Assembly: GCA_963973795.1 (NCBI GenBank)
Contig: CAXBAF010000014.1
Coordinates: 1 to 64,000 of the forward strand
Direction: 5' to 3'
DNA: 64,000 bases
From: UBA1926 sp002337215
Lineage (GTDB): Bacteria; Planctomycetota; Phycisphaerae; Phycisphaerales; UBA1924
The position numbers and the translations under genes are program-made. Each line of letters begins with the position of its first letter. The first letter of the stretch is position 1. Positions 1 through 10,700 of the stretch are shown here, one piece after another. The notes beneath the pieces are model-generated. The model made no database searches. It was not told the DNA's origin and saw nothing but the letters and a program-made list of their open reading frames with translations.

Positions 1-97
1 TGTTCGTGATCGTCCCCGCGAGCGTCGTGTCAGACGAGCTCGCCGCCGTGATCAAACCGTTATTCGTGATGTCCGTCAGCGAACCGCTCGAGAAGCG
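1..97. repeat. Direct repeat copy A inside the giant protein gene
   Basis: This copy matches 514-610 with one mismatch (A at 56, G at 569) over 97 bases. The offset is 513 bases, exactly 171 codons, so the reading frame is kept. It encodes the 'FSSGSLTDITNNG...TLAGTITNN' unit. The match starts at the window edge and probably extends beyond it. Confidence 0.92.
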
Positions 98-3000
98 GAA
101 CTCCCCAGTGCCTGAGAATGTGGTGCCGCTGGCGCTCGACGACGATGCAAATACCAGGCCCGCACCGTCATGTGTCATCGTCCCGCTTGTCAATGTGGAC
201 GAGTTGAACTGAAGTGTCGCTCCCGCATCTGCTGTGAACACTCCGGAACTGAGATCGAACGACACGCTATTCAAACTGAGCGTCCCGTTCTGAGCACGGA
301 TCATCCCAAGGTTGTCGATCGCCATCGAGTTGATCGTGCCGGTGCCGCGGATGGTGTGGCCACTTCCGTTCACAAGCGTGGAGTTGCCCGCACCGCTGCC
401 GTTAACTTGATCAGAGCTCCGCAGGAAAACCATCTCCCCCGAACCCGCCAGCGTGGCATCAGTCACGAAATACTCGTGGGTGTTGGCGTTGTCTACAAAC
501 GAAAGCACGCCGTTGTTCGTGATCGTCCCCGCGAGCGTCGTGTCAGACGAGCTCGCCGCCGTGATCAAGCCGTTATTCGTGATGTCCGTCAGCGAACCGC
601 TCGAGAAGCGTGATTCTCCTTCGCCAGCGAAATTCGCTCCGTTCACGGTTGATGAGCCAAAGAACACGACGCCGGCACCTTCGGGCACAATGGTGCCGCC
701 GTTGACTGTGACACCGCTGAGAGACAGGGTTGAGTTCATCTCGGCTCCCAGTACACCCGTGTTCTCTGCGAGCACAAGGTTGCTGAGCGTGAGTGTCCCA
801 CCCGCGGCCCGGATCTCACCACGGTTGTCGAGGGTCATCGTGCTGATCCCGCCGGTCCCGCTGAGGGAATGGCCAACATCATTGATGACCACGGACGTAT
901 CGATATTGTTGCCGAAGAACTGGCTCCCGCTCGCAAGGAAATCCATCGAGCCAGAGCCAGTGAGCGTGACCGTAGAATTGCTGCGCACGCGATACTCATC
1001 GGTGCCCACGCCCTCGAATGTCAGCGATCCGTTGTTAGTAATGGTGCCGGCGAGCGTGACCTCGCTCGTTGAGGTTGTGATGATCGTGCCGTTGTTCGTG
1101 ATGTCTTGGAGAGTGCCGCCGGACATCCGGGTGACGCCCTGTCCGAATAGCGAGCCATCGATGGTCGTCGAGTTGAGGATGACCTCCCCGGAACCTGTCG
1201 GATCGAAGCTGCCGCCGTTGATCACGCTGCTGTTGAACGTGATTGTCGAACCGTCCCCAGCGAAGACCGTGCCCGCGTTGTTGGTCAGCGTGACGCTGCC
1301 GAGCGTGAGGAGACCTCCGTCCCTGGCCTCGATCGCACCGTTGTTGACCAGAGTCAGTGACGAAAGATCAAGGGTTTGGCCCATCCGATCAGCAAGGATG
1401 GTGCCGGAGTTGACGATCGTTGATGAAGACATGCCCGCGCCAAAGAACCCACCACGCCCCCCGCTCACCGACGCATCCTCAGAAAGTGCAATAGTCGCGC
1501 CAGATTGAAGACTGAGAGACGATGTGCTGCCCTCACTCAGGAATCGCACCTCGTCTGTGAGCGTCGCTGTCTGATCTGTGGTCACGATCAGCGTTGCTCG
1601 CTCGTCGAATGTCACAGGACCGGAGAGTACTGTACCGCCGTCGAGGCGAAGGTCGCTTACATCATTCAACATGACACCGCCGTCGAACAGCACCCCGCTC
1701 AGGCGGTTCCCTGAGCTGCCGTTCGCGGTCAGTACCACGCCGTCGGCGAGTTGAACGCTTCCGCCGGTGATCCGTCCGTTATTGAGTTCAAATTGACCGC
1801 CTGTACCGACAACGTTGAGTTGCGAGCCTGAATTTTCTACTGTTCCATTCAGTAGTCGGAAAATGCCACCGTCTGTCTCGAGCGTTCCAAGTCGGGTGGT
1901 CTCGAACGAGCCAAAGGTGATCGCCCCACCGTCGACGACGCGGAACAGACCGGCGTTGGTGACAAGATCCTGGGTTGGCAACACAACCTCTGACCCATCG
2001 CCGATTGCGGTGATGAGGCCGTTGTTGACGAGACGGTCGTTGAAGGTGAGTTCACCACCGCTCACTGCCTGAAGCGTGCCCGTATTGATCACCTCGATAT
2101 TCGAACCGATGTCGAGCCGCAGCTGATCTGCGTTGGCGCTGATCGTTCCGCCATTCTGAATCGTGCTGACTGAGCCGCCGAGATGATTCACGAAACCTGC
2201 ACCCGCCAGCAAACCCGAGGCACCAAGGGTCAGCGTCCGACCGCCAGTAAGTTCCACGGCCCCGAGGGTGCTTTCCCCGGCTGTGTCGAACACGACCGAG
2301 GCATTGAGTGTGTGATCGCCTGCAAACCGGAGAATGCCTCGGCCACGATCGTCTTCGGTTCCGGTGAAGTTCGTCCGGCGACCGAGTACAACAGCACCGG
2401 TGAATGATGTCGATCCCTCGACGACCAAACGGGCGTCCGCCGTGGTCTCCGATGAGCCGACCACAACGGCCCCTGTGACCGCGACATCGTTCAGCGTTCC
2501 ATCGAAAGTTGTGTTACCACCATCGTCTCGGACCCGCAGCACACGGCCCGCCGAGGTCTGAATGCTGCCGCCACGAATGCGGCCGTCACCAGCGAGATCC
2601 AATGAGCCGAAGATGTTATCGAGCACGAGAGTCCGGCTTGTGTTGTTCAGCGAGCCACGCAGTGTGGTGCGCGAGCTGCCCTGCGAGATGATCGTGCCAA
2701 AGTCGTCGGTTTGCACCGAGCCGTTGAGGTCGAGGAACGAGTCCTGTAGGGTGATCAATCCTGAGTTCTGCCAAGCTCCGTCGAGCGTAAGCGTGCCACC
2801 GTTGGAGACCGTCACGTCGGCGTCGATTCCATAGAACCCCGTGAGTGAGAGACGGCCACCGTTGATCTGCTGTCCCTGATCGACAACGAACGAACCACCG
2901 TCCACGCGGATGTGCCCGCCGTCTTCCGCCACGACGGTACCGAGCGAGCCTCGGAGATCATCGAGTTCGAGCAGCGAGCTTGCACCGACAGCGCGGAGTG

Positions 3001-6000
3001 TTCCGGAGTTCAGGAGCTCATCTCTAATACGGAACTCGCCACCGCTGATCGATTCGAGCACACCGGTGTTATGCACCACTACACCGTTGCTGATGTCGAG
3101 GAGTGTTCCAATGGCATCCGCCCGGATAACGCCAGCATTATCAATGAACGCGGGGAGCGGCGAACCATTTCTTGAGATCGTCCCAGCTCCGACGAGCAAC
3201 CCCGACTCTGAGACCGCGAGTGTCCGGCCGCTAGCGATGCTCATGCTGCCGAGCGTGCTGAAGCCCTCTGTCTCCATAACGATGCTGCCGTCGACCACGA
3301 GGTCGTCAACGATTGAAACAAAACCGACGTTGAAGTCGGAGTTGGCACGGCCAACGAGAAGCGTCCCAGCAAGCCCACCGTCGCCTTCAATCGTCAACGA
3401 TGACGACCGCACTGCCACTTCGCCATCGATCGCGACATCCGAAAACGTCGAACCACCGCTGACCAGGGTGAGCCGCTCGCCGTCTGCGGTCACGATGCTT
3501 CCGCCGGTCATCGAGAGCGAGGCCCCCTCGAAACTTCCAGTCACAGCAGAGATATCGATGATGTCGCCACGGTTGTCGAGGCTCCCGGAAAGGAGCACGC
3601 GGCTGTCTCCGGTACGCTGCACAATCCCAATATCAGAGGTTTTGTAGGTGCCAGAAAGCGTGAGTTGGGCGTCGTTGAGTGAAATGGAACCGGTGTTTGT
3701 CCAGTCGCCGCCGAAGGTCAGCAGCCCATTGTCGATAAACAAATCAGCGGCATTGCTATAGATGCCCCCATCGATGCGAATCTCGCCGCCATCGGAGATC
3801 GCGATCCCGCCGAGATCTCCTCGCAGATCGTGAATCTCAAGAAGCGATCCGTCCCCGTTGGCGGCGAAGACGCCGCTATTCTGCGTCGTGCCGAGCAGGC
3901 GAAGAATTCCACCGTTCACCGCGGCCAGCGTGCCGCTGTTCAGCACATCGACACTAGAGTTGACGGTCATTGTCAGCCCGCTCGAGTCCGCGGAAAGCAG
4001 CCCCTGGATATCGAGCATGGCGTTTTCGGTACCGATGCGGGTAATCGTGCCTGCGCCACGGATATCACTCGTGGCCGAGACCGTGAGTGTCCGCCCGCCT
4101 TGTATCTCGAGTTGGCCGAGACTGCTATTCCCAGCAGTCTCAAACTCGATTGATGACGCCAGGGTGTGATCATCATCGAATCGGAGTATTCCCCAGCCCC
4201 TCTGGTCCTCAATTCGTGCGACAGAATTCGCACGCCCGATGGTAATCCCGTCGAGAAACTCTGTTCCACCAAGGACGACCAGCCTCGCAGTACCCGTTGT
4301 GCCGGTTCCTCCGACCAATACGCTCCCGGATACCGAGACATCGGTGAGGTAGCCGTCAATGGTGCTGCCAAATCCGAAATCGGCCACCTCGAACGATCGC
4401 CCATCGAGCGAAACGATCGAACCACCGCGGATCTCTCCCCCGCCATCGAGGGTCCACATCGGACTGGAGGCATCGAGCCGAAGCGTCGCACCCGTGTTGT
4501 CCATTACACCCTCGATACGGACACGGCTATTGCCGATCGAAACGATGTCGCCGAGATCGGTGGTGCTGAACTGACCGTCCGCGATGAGTTGCGATTCAAG
4601 CAGCGTGATCGAACCTTCGTTTCGCCACGATCCGTCTAGCGTGAGAAACGAACCGTTGGCAACGATCGCTTGGCTGCCGAGCGTGAAGTTCCCAGTAAGA
4701 CGGGCATCCGAGGCGTCCTGTACCGTAATCGCTCCGACGCTGCCGGCCACTCCGTTGACATCGAGGAAGCCGCCCGCCAGAACACTGATCGGCTCAGCCG
4801 CAGCAAATTCGCCGCTCGTCACGGTCAAACGGCTGCCGTTGCCGATGACCAGTGCCGGCCCGAGCGAACCGGTCAGACGGTCGATGGCGATATCTCCGCC
4901 GCCGATTGCGCGAAGCTCTCCCTGATTGAACAGTTCAACACCGGCACTAAACGACATCGTCGTGTTGTTGCGATCCGATGTGATGATCCCGTGATTGGTC
5001 ACACGGGACTGACCGCTGCCGGACATGAAAAAAGAACCTGGACCGCCGACAGTGCTCTCTGCAGACAGCACGAGCTCGGAACCATCAAGAAGAGACACGG
5101 AAGGCTGCGAGCTGTTACCTGACCGATCAAACACGAGATCGCCGTTGAGCGTTGTAGCCCCATCGATCGTCAGGTAGCCCGCACCACGGTTGTTCGTGGT
5201 GTTACCAACGCTATTTGCCTGGCCGAGGAAAATGTCACCGTTGACCGACGTATCGCCAACGAGGCGAAGCGTCGTCGAAGAAGTTGTGCCCAGCGCTTGA
5301 ACCCGGATATCCCCATCGAAGTCAACACCGTCGGCGGTGAGCGTGCCGATGCCAAGCTCGAAGGCCTGTCCATTGGACGCCGATACTGTCCCTCCGAGGA
5401 TTGTGCCACTGCCACCCTGAATGACGCCCAGTACGCTCGGCGCATTGAGGACAGCCCCCCGGTTGTCCAAAGTCCCGGAAAATACCAACCGGCTGTCACC
5501 GTTGCGGACGATCGTCCCAAGTCCAGCCGTCGTGAAGGAACCGCCAAGAGTCAGCTGCGATCCATCAAGCGTGATCACGCCGGAGCTCGACCATGTGCCA
5601 TTGAGCGTCAGGAACGAGTCCTGGGAAACCGTGATCCCCGCGTCGATGTCGTACAGACCTGCGAGCGTCAGTCTGCCGTTCTGTAGAATCTGATTTCGAT
5701 CGACGGTGTAGAACCCGCCATCGACCTGGACACGACCATCACCCTCAAGTGATATCGTGCCCAAGGAACCCCGCAGGTCGTCAATCTCGAGCAAACTCGT
5801 GGACCCAACGGCGCGAAGTTCGCCGTTGTTGTCGAGCCGATCAAAGATCCGGACATCGCCGCCACCGACGGCCTGGATGGTGCCCGTATTGATAACTTCG
5901 ACCCCGCTGTTCATCAGCATCTCAAAGCCGTTGCGATCGGACGAGATCAAGCCATCGTTGACGAGCCGTGCATTAAACGCGCCGGAACGGCTGAAGAACG

Positions 6001-7666
6001 AGGGACCGGTGATTGCCCCCTTCTCGGAGACGGTGAGTGTGCGGCCGGACTCGATCGTGATGCCGCCGGTCGTGGAATTCCCATCTGTCGAGACATCGAT
6101 CTGTCCATTGACAAGCGTGTCGCCCGCGATCGTGATGTAGCCTTCGCCGCGGTCGTTGTTCGTCCCGGAGAAACTCTGCCGCCGGGCAAGCTCAACAAAC
6201 CCATCAACGATCGAATCACCTTCGAGACGCAATCTGCTTGAACTGGTCGTGAAGCGACGCTGAACAAGCACATCGCCAGCGATCGTCGATCCATCAATCG
6301 TGCTAGAGGAGCCGTCGATACGAAGGACTCGGCCGGAGAAGATGTCGATTGCGCCGCCTGTGATCGTGGAGTTGAACACTTGGAGATCGCCGAGTGCCGA
6401 ACCGAGCGCCAGCGTCGCCCCACCATTATCGAGAAACGCATTCGAAAGGAGTACCGAACTGTCCTCAGACCGAGACGCGATCTGCAGACTTCCTGTCGAA
6501 AAACTCCCGCCCAAGTCCAGCAATGCTCCGTTCTGTAGCGTGAACGCACCGGTACCCGACCACTCGCCACGCAGACGGAGTGTGCCACCATCGAGCGACT
6601 GATTCTGGTTCACGGCGTATGAACCGCCTCTGATGTCGAGCAGACCTCCATCGAAAATTGAAACCGTGCCCAACGAGCCTCGCAGATCGGTGATCTCCAG
6701 TACCGAGTTCTCGCCGCTGGAAGCGAGGATCCCGGTGTTTTCGAGTCGATCGGTGACGAGCAACCGCCCGCCATCGATCGCCTCCATGCGTCCAGCATTG
6801 CTGACCCGAACGCCTTCATCGATGGAGAGCGTCAGTCCTGAAGCGTTCGCGAGGATCAATCCATCATTTACTAATGATGTCTGAAACGTCGCGGCTCGTG
6901 AGATGCTCCCCGCACCGACGATCGTGCCATTTGCATCGATGCTCAATGTGCGGTCACCCGCGATCTGCACCTGCCCGAGCGTGCTGCTGCCGTTTGTTTC
7001 AAACACGATCGAGCCGTTCAGGGTGTGGTCCGCGTCGAATCGGATGATCCCCCGCTCTCGTCGGGCATTTGAAGGCGTGTTTTGGCGGCCAAGCAGCACC
7101 GAGCCATTCAACTCGGTGCCGGCTCCGATCTCGAGCGTCGATGTGTTCGTCGTACCGAACCCGCCGACGCGCAGGTCCCCGTTCACGATCGAGCCGGAGA
7201 TTCGACTGCTGCCGCCGCCAGTAACGATGAACGTCCCGAGCGGGGCGATGTTGATTGTTCCACCGGCGATCTCGCCATTCAGCAGAGAAAACAGCCCCTG
7301 CTGGATTTCGAACGCGTCATCGATCTGCAAAAGGCTCGAGGTCAGCCTGAGCGTCGCATCGGCCGAATCAAGCACCAGCCGGGTCAGACGCAAGTCCTGG
7401 TCAATCGTGATGGTGAATGGCGAGCCCGTCGCCGCGATGATGGCCTCGTACTCATCATCTTCACCGGGCAAACCATTATTCGGAATGACACCCCCGTCCC
7501 AGCGGGATGTATCGAACCAACTACCGCTGACCGCTTCGATCCAGCTCGCCTGCTCAGGCTCGCCCATCGCCGATGCAGATGCGACCGAGACCGCCCAGCC
7601 GGCCAACAGCGCGATCTTCCCAGCGGTAAGTGGGCTCGATTGCCGATCATGATTCACCGTTGCCAT
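1..7666 (-). CDS. Giant secreted beta-solenoid repeat protein (C-terminus beyond window)
   Basis: The minus-strand frame stays open from an ATG at 7666 to the left edge (at least 2555 codons; the stop is outside). GGAGAG lies 6 bases before the ATG. The N-terminus (MATVNHDRQSSPL, then an alanine-rich hydrophobic stretch) looks like a signal peptide. It is followed by the 'GSWFDTSRWDGG' type opening common in planctomycete and autotransporter-like repeat proteins. The body is low-complexity beta-forming sequence rich in G, S, T, N and L (for example 'NNGLITA', 'GGSIVTADG', 'TLAGTITNNG'), as in parallel beta-helices. A motif close to LLEIDDLRGSLGT recurs near 6680, 5770, 4865 (diverged), 3820 and 2950, giving super-repeats of roughly 300 residues. 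From about 1500 leftward it changes to shorter 'SLTDITNNG' units. It lies 61 bases after the FG-GAP gene and is probably co-transcribed. Role unknown; surface adhesion or structure is inference. Confidence 0.85.
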   Translation of the reverse strand, partial: MATVNHDRQSSPLTAGKIALLAGWAVSVASASAMGEPEQASWIEAVSGSWFDTSRWDGGVIPNNGLPGEDDEYEAIIAATGSPFTITIDQDLRLTRLVLDSADATLRLTSSLLQIDDAFEIQQGLFSLLNGEIAGGTINIAPLGTFIVTGGGSSRISGSIVNGDLRVGGFGTTNTSTLEIGAGTELNGSVLLGRQNTPSNARRERGIIRFDADHTLNGSIVFETNGSSTLGQVQIAGDRTLSIDANGTIVGAGSISRAATFQTSLVNDGLILANASGLTLSIDEGVRVSNAGRMEAIDGGRLLVTDRLENTGILASSGENSVLEITDLRGSLGTVSIFDGGLLDIRGGSYAVNQNQSLDGGTLRLRGEWSGTGAFTLQNGALLDLGGSFSTGSLQIASRSEDSSVLLSNAFLDNGGATLALGSALGDLQVFNSTITGGAIDIFSGRVLRIDGSSSTIDGSTIAGDVLVQRRFTTSSSRLRLEGDSIVDGFVELARRQSFSGTNNDRGEGYITIAGDTLVNGQIDVSTDGNSTTGGITIESGRTLTVSEKGAITGPSFFSRSGAFNARLVNDGLISSDRNGFEMLMNSGVEVINTGTIQAVGGGDVRIFDRLDNNGELRAVGSTSLLEIDDLRGSLGTISLEGDGRVQVDGGFYTVDRNQILQNGRLTLAGLYDIDAGITVSQDSFLTLNGTWSSSGVITLDGSQLTLGGSFTTAGLGTIVRNGDSRLVFSGTLDNRGAVLNAPSVLGVIQGGSGTILGGTVSASNGQAFELGIGTLTADGVDFDGDIRVQALGTTSSTTLRLVGDTSVNGDIFLGQANSVGNTTNNRGAGYLTIDGATTLNGDLVFDRSGNSSQPSVSLLDGSELVLSAESTVGGPGSFFMSGSGQSRVTNHGIITSDRNNTTMSFSAGVELFNQGELRAIGGGDIAIDRLTGSLGPALVIGNGSRLTVTSGEFAAAEPISVLAGGFLDVNGVAGSVGAITVQDASDARLTGNFTLGSQAIVANGSFLTLDGSWRNEGSITLLESQLIADGQFSTTDLGDIVSIGNSRVRIEGVMDNTGATLRLDASSPMWTLDGGGEIRGGSIVSLDGRSFEVADFGFGSTIDGYLTDVSVSGSVLVGGTGTTGTARLVVLGGTEFLDGITIGRANSVARIEDQRGWGILRFDDDHTLASSIEFETAGNSSLGQLEIQGGRTLTVSATSDIRGAGTITRIGTENAMLDIQGLLSADSSGLTMTVNSSVDVLNSGTLAAVNGGILRLLGTTQNSGVFAANGDGSLLEIHDLRGDLGGIAISDGGEIRIDGGIYSNAADLFIDNGLLTFGGDWTNTGSISLNDAQLTLSGTYKTSDIGIVQRTGDSRVLLSGSLDNRGDIIDISAVTGSFEGASLSMTGGSIVTADGERLTLVSGGSTFSDVAIDGEVAVRSSSLTIEGDGGLAGTLLVGRANSDFNVGFVSIVDDLVVDGSIVMETEGFSTLGSMSIASGRTLAVSESGLLVGAGTISRNGSPLPAFIDNAGVIRADAIGTLLDISNGVVVHNTGVLESISGGEFRIRDELLNSGTLRAVGASSLLELDDLRGSLGTVVAEDGGHIRVDGGSFVVDQGQQINGGRLSLTGFYGIDADVTVSNGGTLTLDGAWQNSGLITLQDSFLDLNGSVQTDDFGTIISQGSSRTTLRGSLNNTSRTLVLDNIFGSLDLAGDGRIRGGSIQTSAGRVLRVRDDGGNTTFDGTLNDVAVTGAVVVGSSETTADARLVVEGSTSFTGAVVLGRRTNFTGTEDDRGRGILRFAGDHTLNASVVFDTAGESTLGAVELTGGRTLTLGASGLLAGAGFVNHLGGSVSTIQNGGTISANADQLRLDIGSNIEVINTGTLQAVSGGELTFNDRLVNNGLITAIGDGSEVVLPTQDLVTNAGLFRVVDGGAITFGSFETTRLGTLETDGGIFRLLNGTVENSGSQLNVVGTGGQFELNNGRITGGSVQLADGVVLTANGSSGNRLSGVLFDGGVMLNDVSDLRLDGGTVLSGPVTFDERATLIVTTDQTATLTDEVRFLSEGSTSSLSLQSGATIALSEDASVSGGRGGFFGAGMSSSTIVNSGTILADRMGQTLDLSSLTLVNNGAIEARDGGLLTLGSVTLTNNAGTVFAGDGSTITFNSSVINGGSFDPTGSGEVILNSTTIDGSLFGQGVTRMSGGTLQDITNNGTIITTSTSEVTLAGTITNNGSLTFEGVGTDEYRVRSNSTVTLTGSGSMDFLASGSQFFGNNIDTSVVINDVGHSLSGTGGISTMTLDNRGEIRAAGGTLTLSNLVLAENTGVLGAEMNSTLSLSGVTVNGGTIVPEGAGVVFFGSSTVNGANFAGEGESRFSSGSLTDITNNGLITAASSSDTTLAGTITNNGVLSFVDNANTHEYFVTDATLAGSGEMVFLRSSDQVNGSGAGNSTLVNGSGHTIRGTGTINSMAIDNLGMIRAQNGTLSLNSVSFDLSSGVFTADAGATLQFNSSTLTSGTMTHDGAGLVFASSSSASGTTFSGTGEFRFSSGSLTDITNNGLITAASSSDTTLAGTITN
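514..610. repeat. Direct repeat copy B inside the giant protein gene
   Basis: Second copy of the 97-base repeat at 1-97. A more diverged relative, also encoding 'DITNNGTI...TLAGTITNNG', lies around 1040-1115. The gradient from nearly identical to diverged suggests successive in-frame duplication. Confidence 0.92.
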
Positions 7667-7727
7667 GTCTTCTCTCCGCGCCGCACACGGTCGCCCCTGC
7701 GCGATGATCCATCACACGAACCGTTAC

Positions 7728-10700
7728 TCACTGCCCGATGAGGACATCCGCCCGAGATCCGTAACGACCGACAAAGATCGCGATATCCATAAGATCGATC
7801 GCCTTGTCGCCATTCAGATCTGCCGCGATGTCCTGCGATGCAAGAACATCAATGAACAGTGCTGCATCCGACGCATCGACCGATCCGTTGCCATCCAAGT
7901 CAGCCGAATCAGCCGCGCGGATACGCAGCACGGCGTCAACGCGCACCCACTCACCAGAATCGTCTTGGCCGGCGAGCGTCAGCAGTCCGGTGTCACTCGC
8001 CGACTCGACTCCGACCAAGCGAACATCCGCCGGAAGACCCGCTGTCAAGCCTGGCACCTCGTTGAGATCAAGCATGCCACCCAGATCACTCCACATGAAC
8101 GCCCGAGCGTTGCCGTAGGCGTCGAGTGACGATCCGAAAACGACGCCGCGCCCCGCAACTGCGGACGCATTACTCTCTCGCCCGCCGAGCGTTCCAAGCG
8201 GCCGTGGCGTTGTCGAGCCATCTGCCACCCTGAACGCGACGAGCGAGCCATCCGCGGTCTCCGCCGCACCGACCACATCGCCGGCTTCCCCGATCGCAGT
8301 CGCGAACGCCAGCCCGCCGCCGAGCCCTGGGAAGATCACCGACTCTCCAGTCGGCTCCGCCCGACCCGCGGCGACTGAAAGGTCGGATCGCTCAACGTTG
8401 ATAGCGCGCTGGCCTCGCGCGTTGACAAGATCTTCCGAAGATCCAGAACCCGCTATGCCGTCAGTCGCGGGCCGGACTGACACGACTTCTGCCGAGGCCT
8501 CGATTCCTCCGAATCTCGTGAATGCGCTGTCGACATCGGCCGCGGCTGGCAAACCAGCCCAAGCGGAGCCTGCATGCGCCCGATGATCAGTGCTACGGAG
8601 CGCCCGTACCTGTGTCCAAGACAAAGCCTCAACTCGCCGCGGAATTGGCGTGATCAATCCGTCGTCGCTCCCAGCGCGAATTTCGCCAGCGATCCCGCCC
8701 TCCAGTTCGCCATCGAAGGCAATCCGCTGATTCCAGAGAACCGAAACGGTGCTATCCAGCGTGTTCGCCGCGGCGATATCGATATCACCATCATCGTCGA
8801 AGTCGTCAGCGACGACGGCCGTCGGCACGTTCCCTGCTCCGTAGAACCGACGCGCCTGGAACTCGCCGAACACATCACCTTCACCATTGACCAGAACACC
8901 GACGCCGTCGTCACCAGACAATGCCAAGATAAGGTCCGGAGCCCCATCGAGATCGACATCCTCGGTTGCGACGCGCTCCGGCTCACCATCGACCACGATA
9001 TCGCGACGCGGGAGAAAGTCGCCGTTCAGGTCGCTCAGGAAAAGAGACACCCGGTCGGAAGCCGCGCTGGTGGTCACGATGTCCGTCCCCCCATCACCGT
9101 CCACATCCACAGCGATAAGCCCGACCGCTCCGTCCACCGCCTGATAGACCTGAGGAGCAGAGAACGTCCCGTCGCCGTTGCCTCCGAAGACCTGAACGCT
9201 GTCAGATACCGCATTCACGACGGCGATGTCAGCACCAGGTGTACCGTCCAGCTCGGCGATCGCGAGCCCGCGAGGCTGGACTTGAGCCATCAACGTGACG
9301 ATATTTGTTAGCGCACCAGCATCATTCAGGTAAACGCCGATCGTCCCATCACCGGAGTTCGAAACAACAAGGTCAAGATCGTTGTCCCCGTCGAGGTCGC
9401 CAAGAGCAACATCGCGAGGCGACGCACCCGCGACCAGGGTCTCCAGCGTCGGGAAGACCGGCCCGTTCGACCGCAGGATCGAGACCGACCCGGATCCCGC
9501 ATTCGCGACGATCACTTCATCGATCTCATCTCCGTCGAGATCACCCGTCGCGATCCCCTCGGGCTCGACCCCGACGGGAATGGGTGCCGAAGACTCGAAC
9601 GATGCAAACCCGTCACTGAAGAGGACCGCGATGGAGTCATCGCCCTGACCGGACACCACGATGTCCGGGAAATCATCACCGTTGATGTTGCCGGACGCGA
9701 TGCCCCGCGGCGTCATCGGAGCCGGATACACATCGTCGTCGGCGTAGCTCCCATCACCGATGTTGAGCAGCACACCCGCGGTGTCGCCGATTGTGTTCGT
9801 CGTCGCAATATCGAGATCCTCGTCGACATCCAGATCGGCGAGCACGATGTCGCGCACGCCGGTCCCGGCGTTGTAGTCAGCCCGAGCAAACGTGCCATCA
9901 CCCACAGCGAGCAGCACCGACACGGTGCCGGCCAGCGAGTTTGCGATCACAAGATCGTCATCGCCGTCGCCGTCAGCGTCGCCCGCCGCAATGCCCTCAG
10001 GCCCGTCCCCCACCGCAACCAACGATCCTGTCGAGTAGAGCCCGGCCCCGTCGTTGAGCAGCAGCGTCACCGTGTCGGAAAGCAGATCAGTCACCGCGAT
10101 GTCGACACCAGGCGACTGGTCGAACTCACCCGTCGTCATCGCACGCGGGAACCCGCCGATCGCGTAGAAGGTCGCCTCGCCGAATCCGGTGACTCCGTCG
10201 CTGATGTGCACGGCGACGCCCCGCTCGATCTCGCCGAGCACGAGCAAATCGTCATCCCCATCCGCGTCGATATCGGCAAGCCGCATCGACCGCGGCCCGC
10301 GGATCGTGTCGAGCACGAAGCTCGGGGTGGTCGGGAAGGTACCCGACCCATTGTTCAGATACACAAAAACGGAGTCGTTGAGGCTGTTGGCGACAAGCAG
10401 ATCGATGTCATTGTCACCATCGACATCGCTGCCAGCCATGCCGAGCGGAGATAGCCCGGTTCCGATGCTCTGCGTGTTAGTGAAGGTCGAGTCGGCGTTA
10501 CTGCGATAGAGCAACATGCGATTGCCATCCCGCGCGGTGATCGCGATATCGGGCACGCCGTCACCCGAGAAATCCTCGGCGAGGACATTGCGCGGCCCAG
10601 TCCAGCCCTGATTGATCGTGGTCTCCGCCGCAAAGTCCGCGGCGTCGATGTTGAAATGCACCCGGAACTGCGTCCCGGTCTCGCTGCCGGTCACCAGGTC

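Noticed and set aside
453..1508. Long plus-strand open frame (351 codons) and many similar ones in 1-7600
   Set aside because: These are antisense shadows of the giant minus-strand repeat gene; they lack signal peptide, ribosome sites and recognisable motifs, while the minus frame is continuous and structured.
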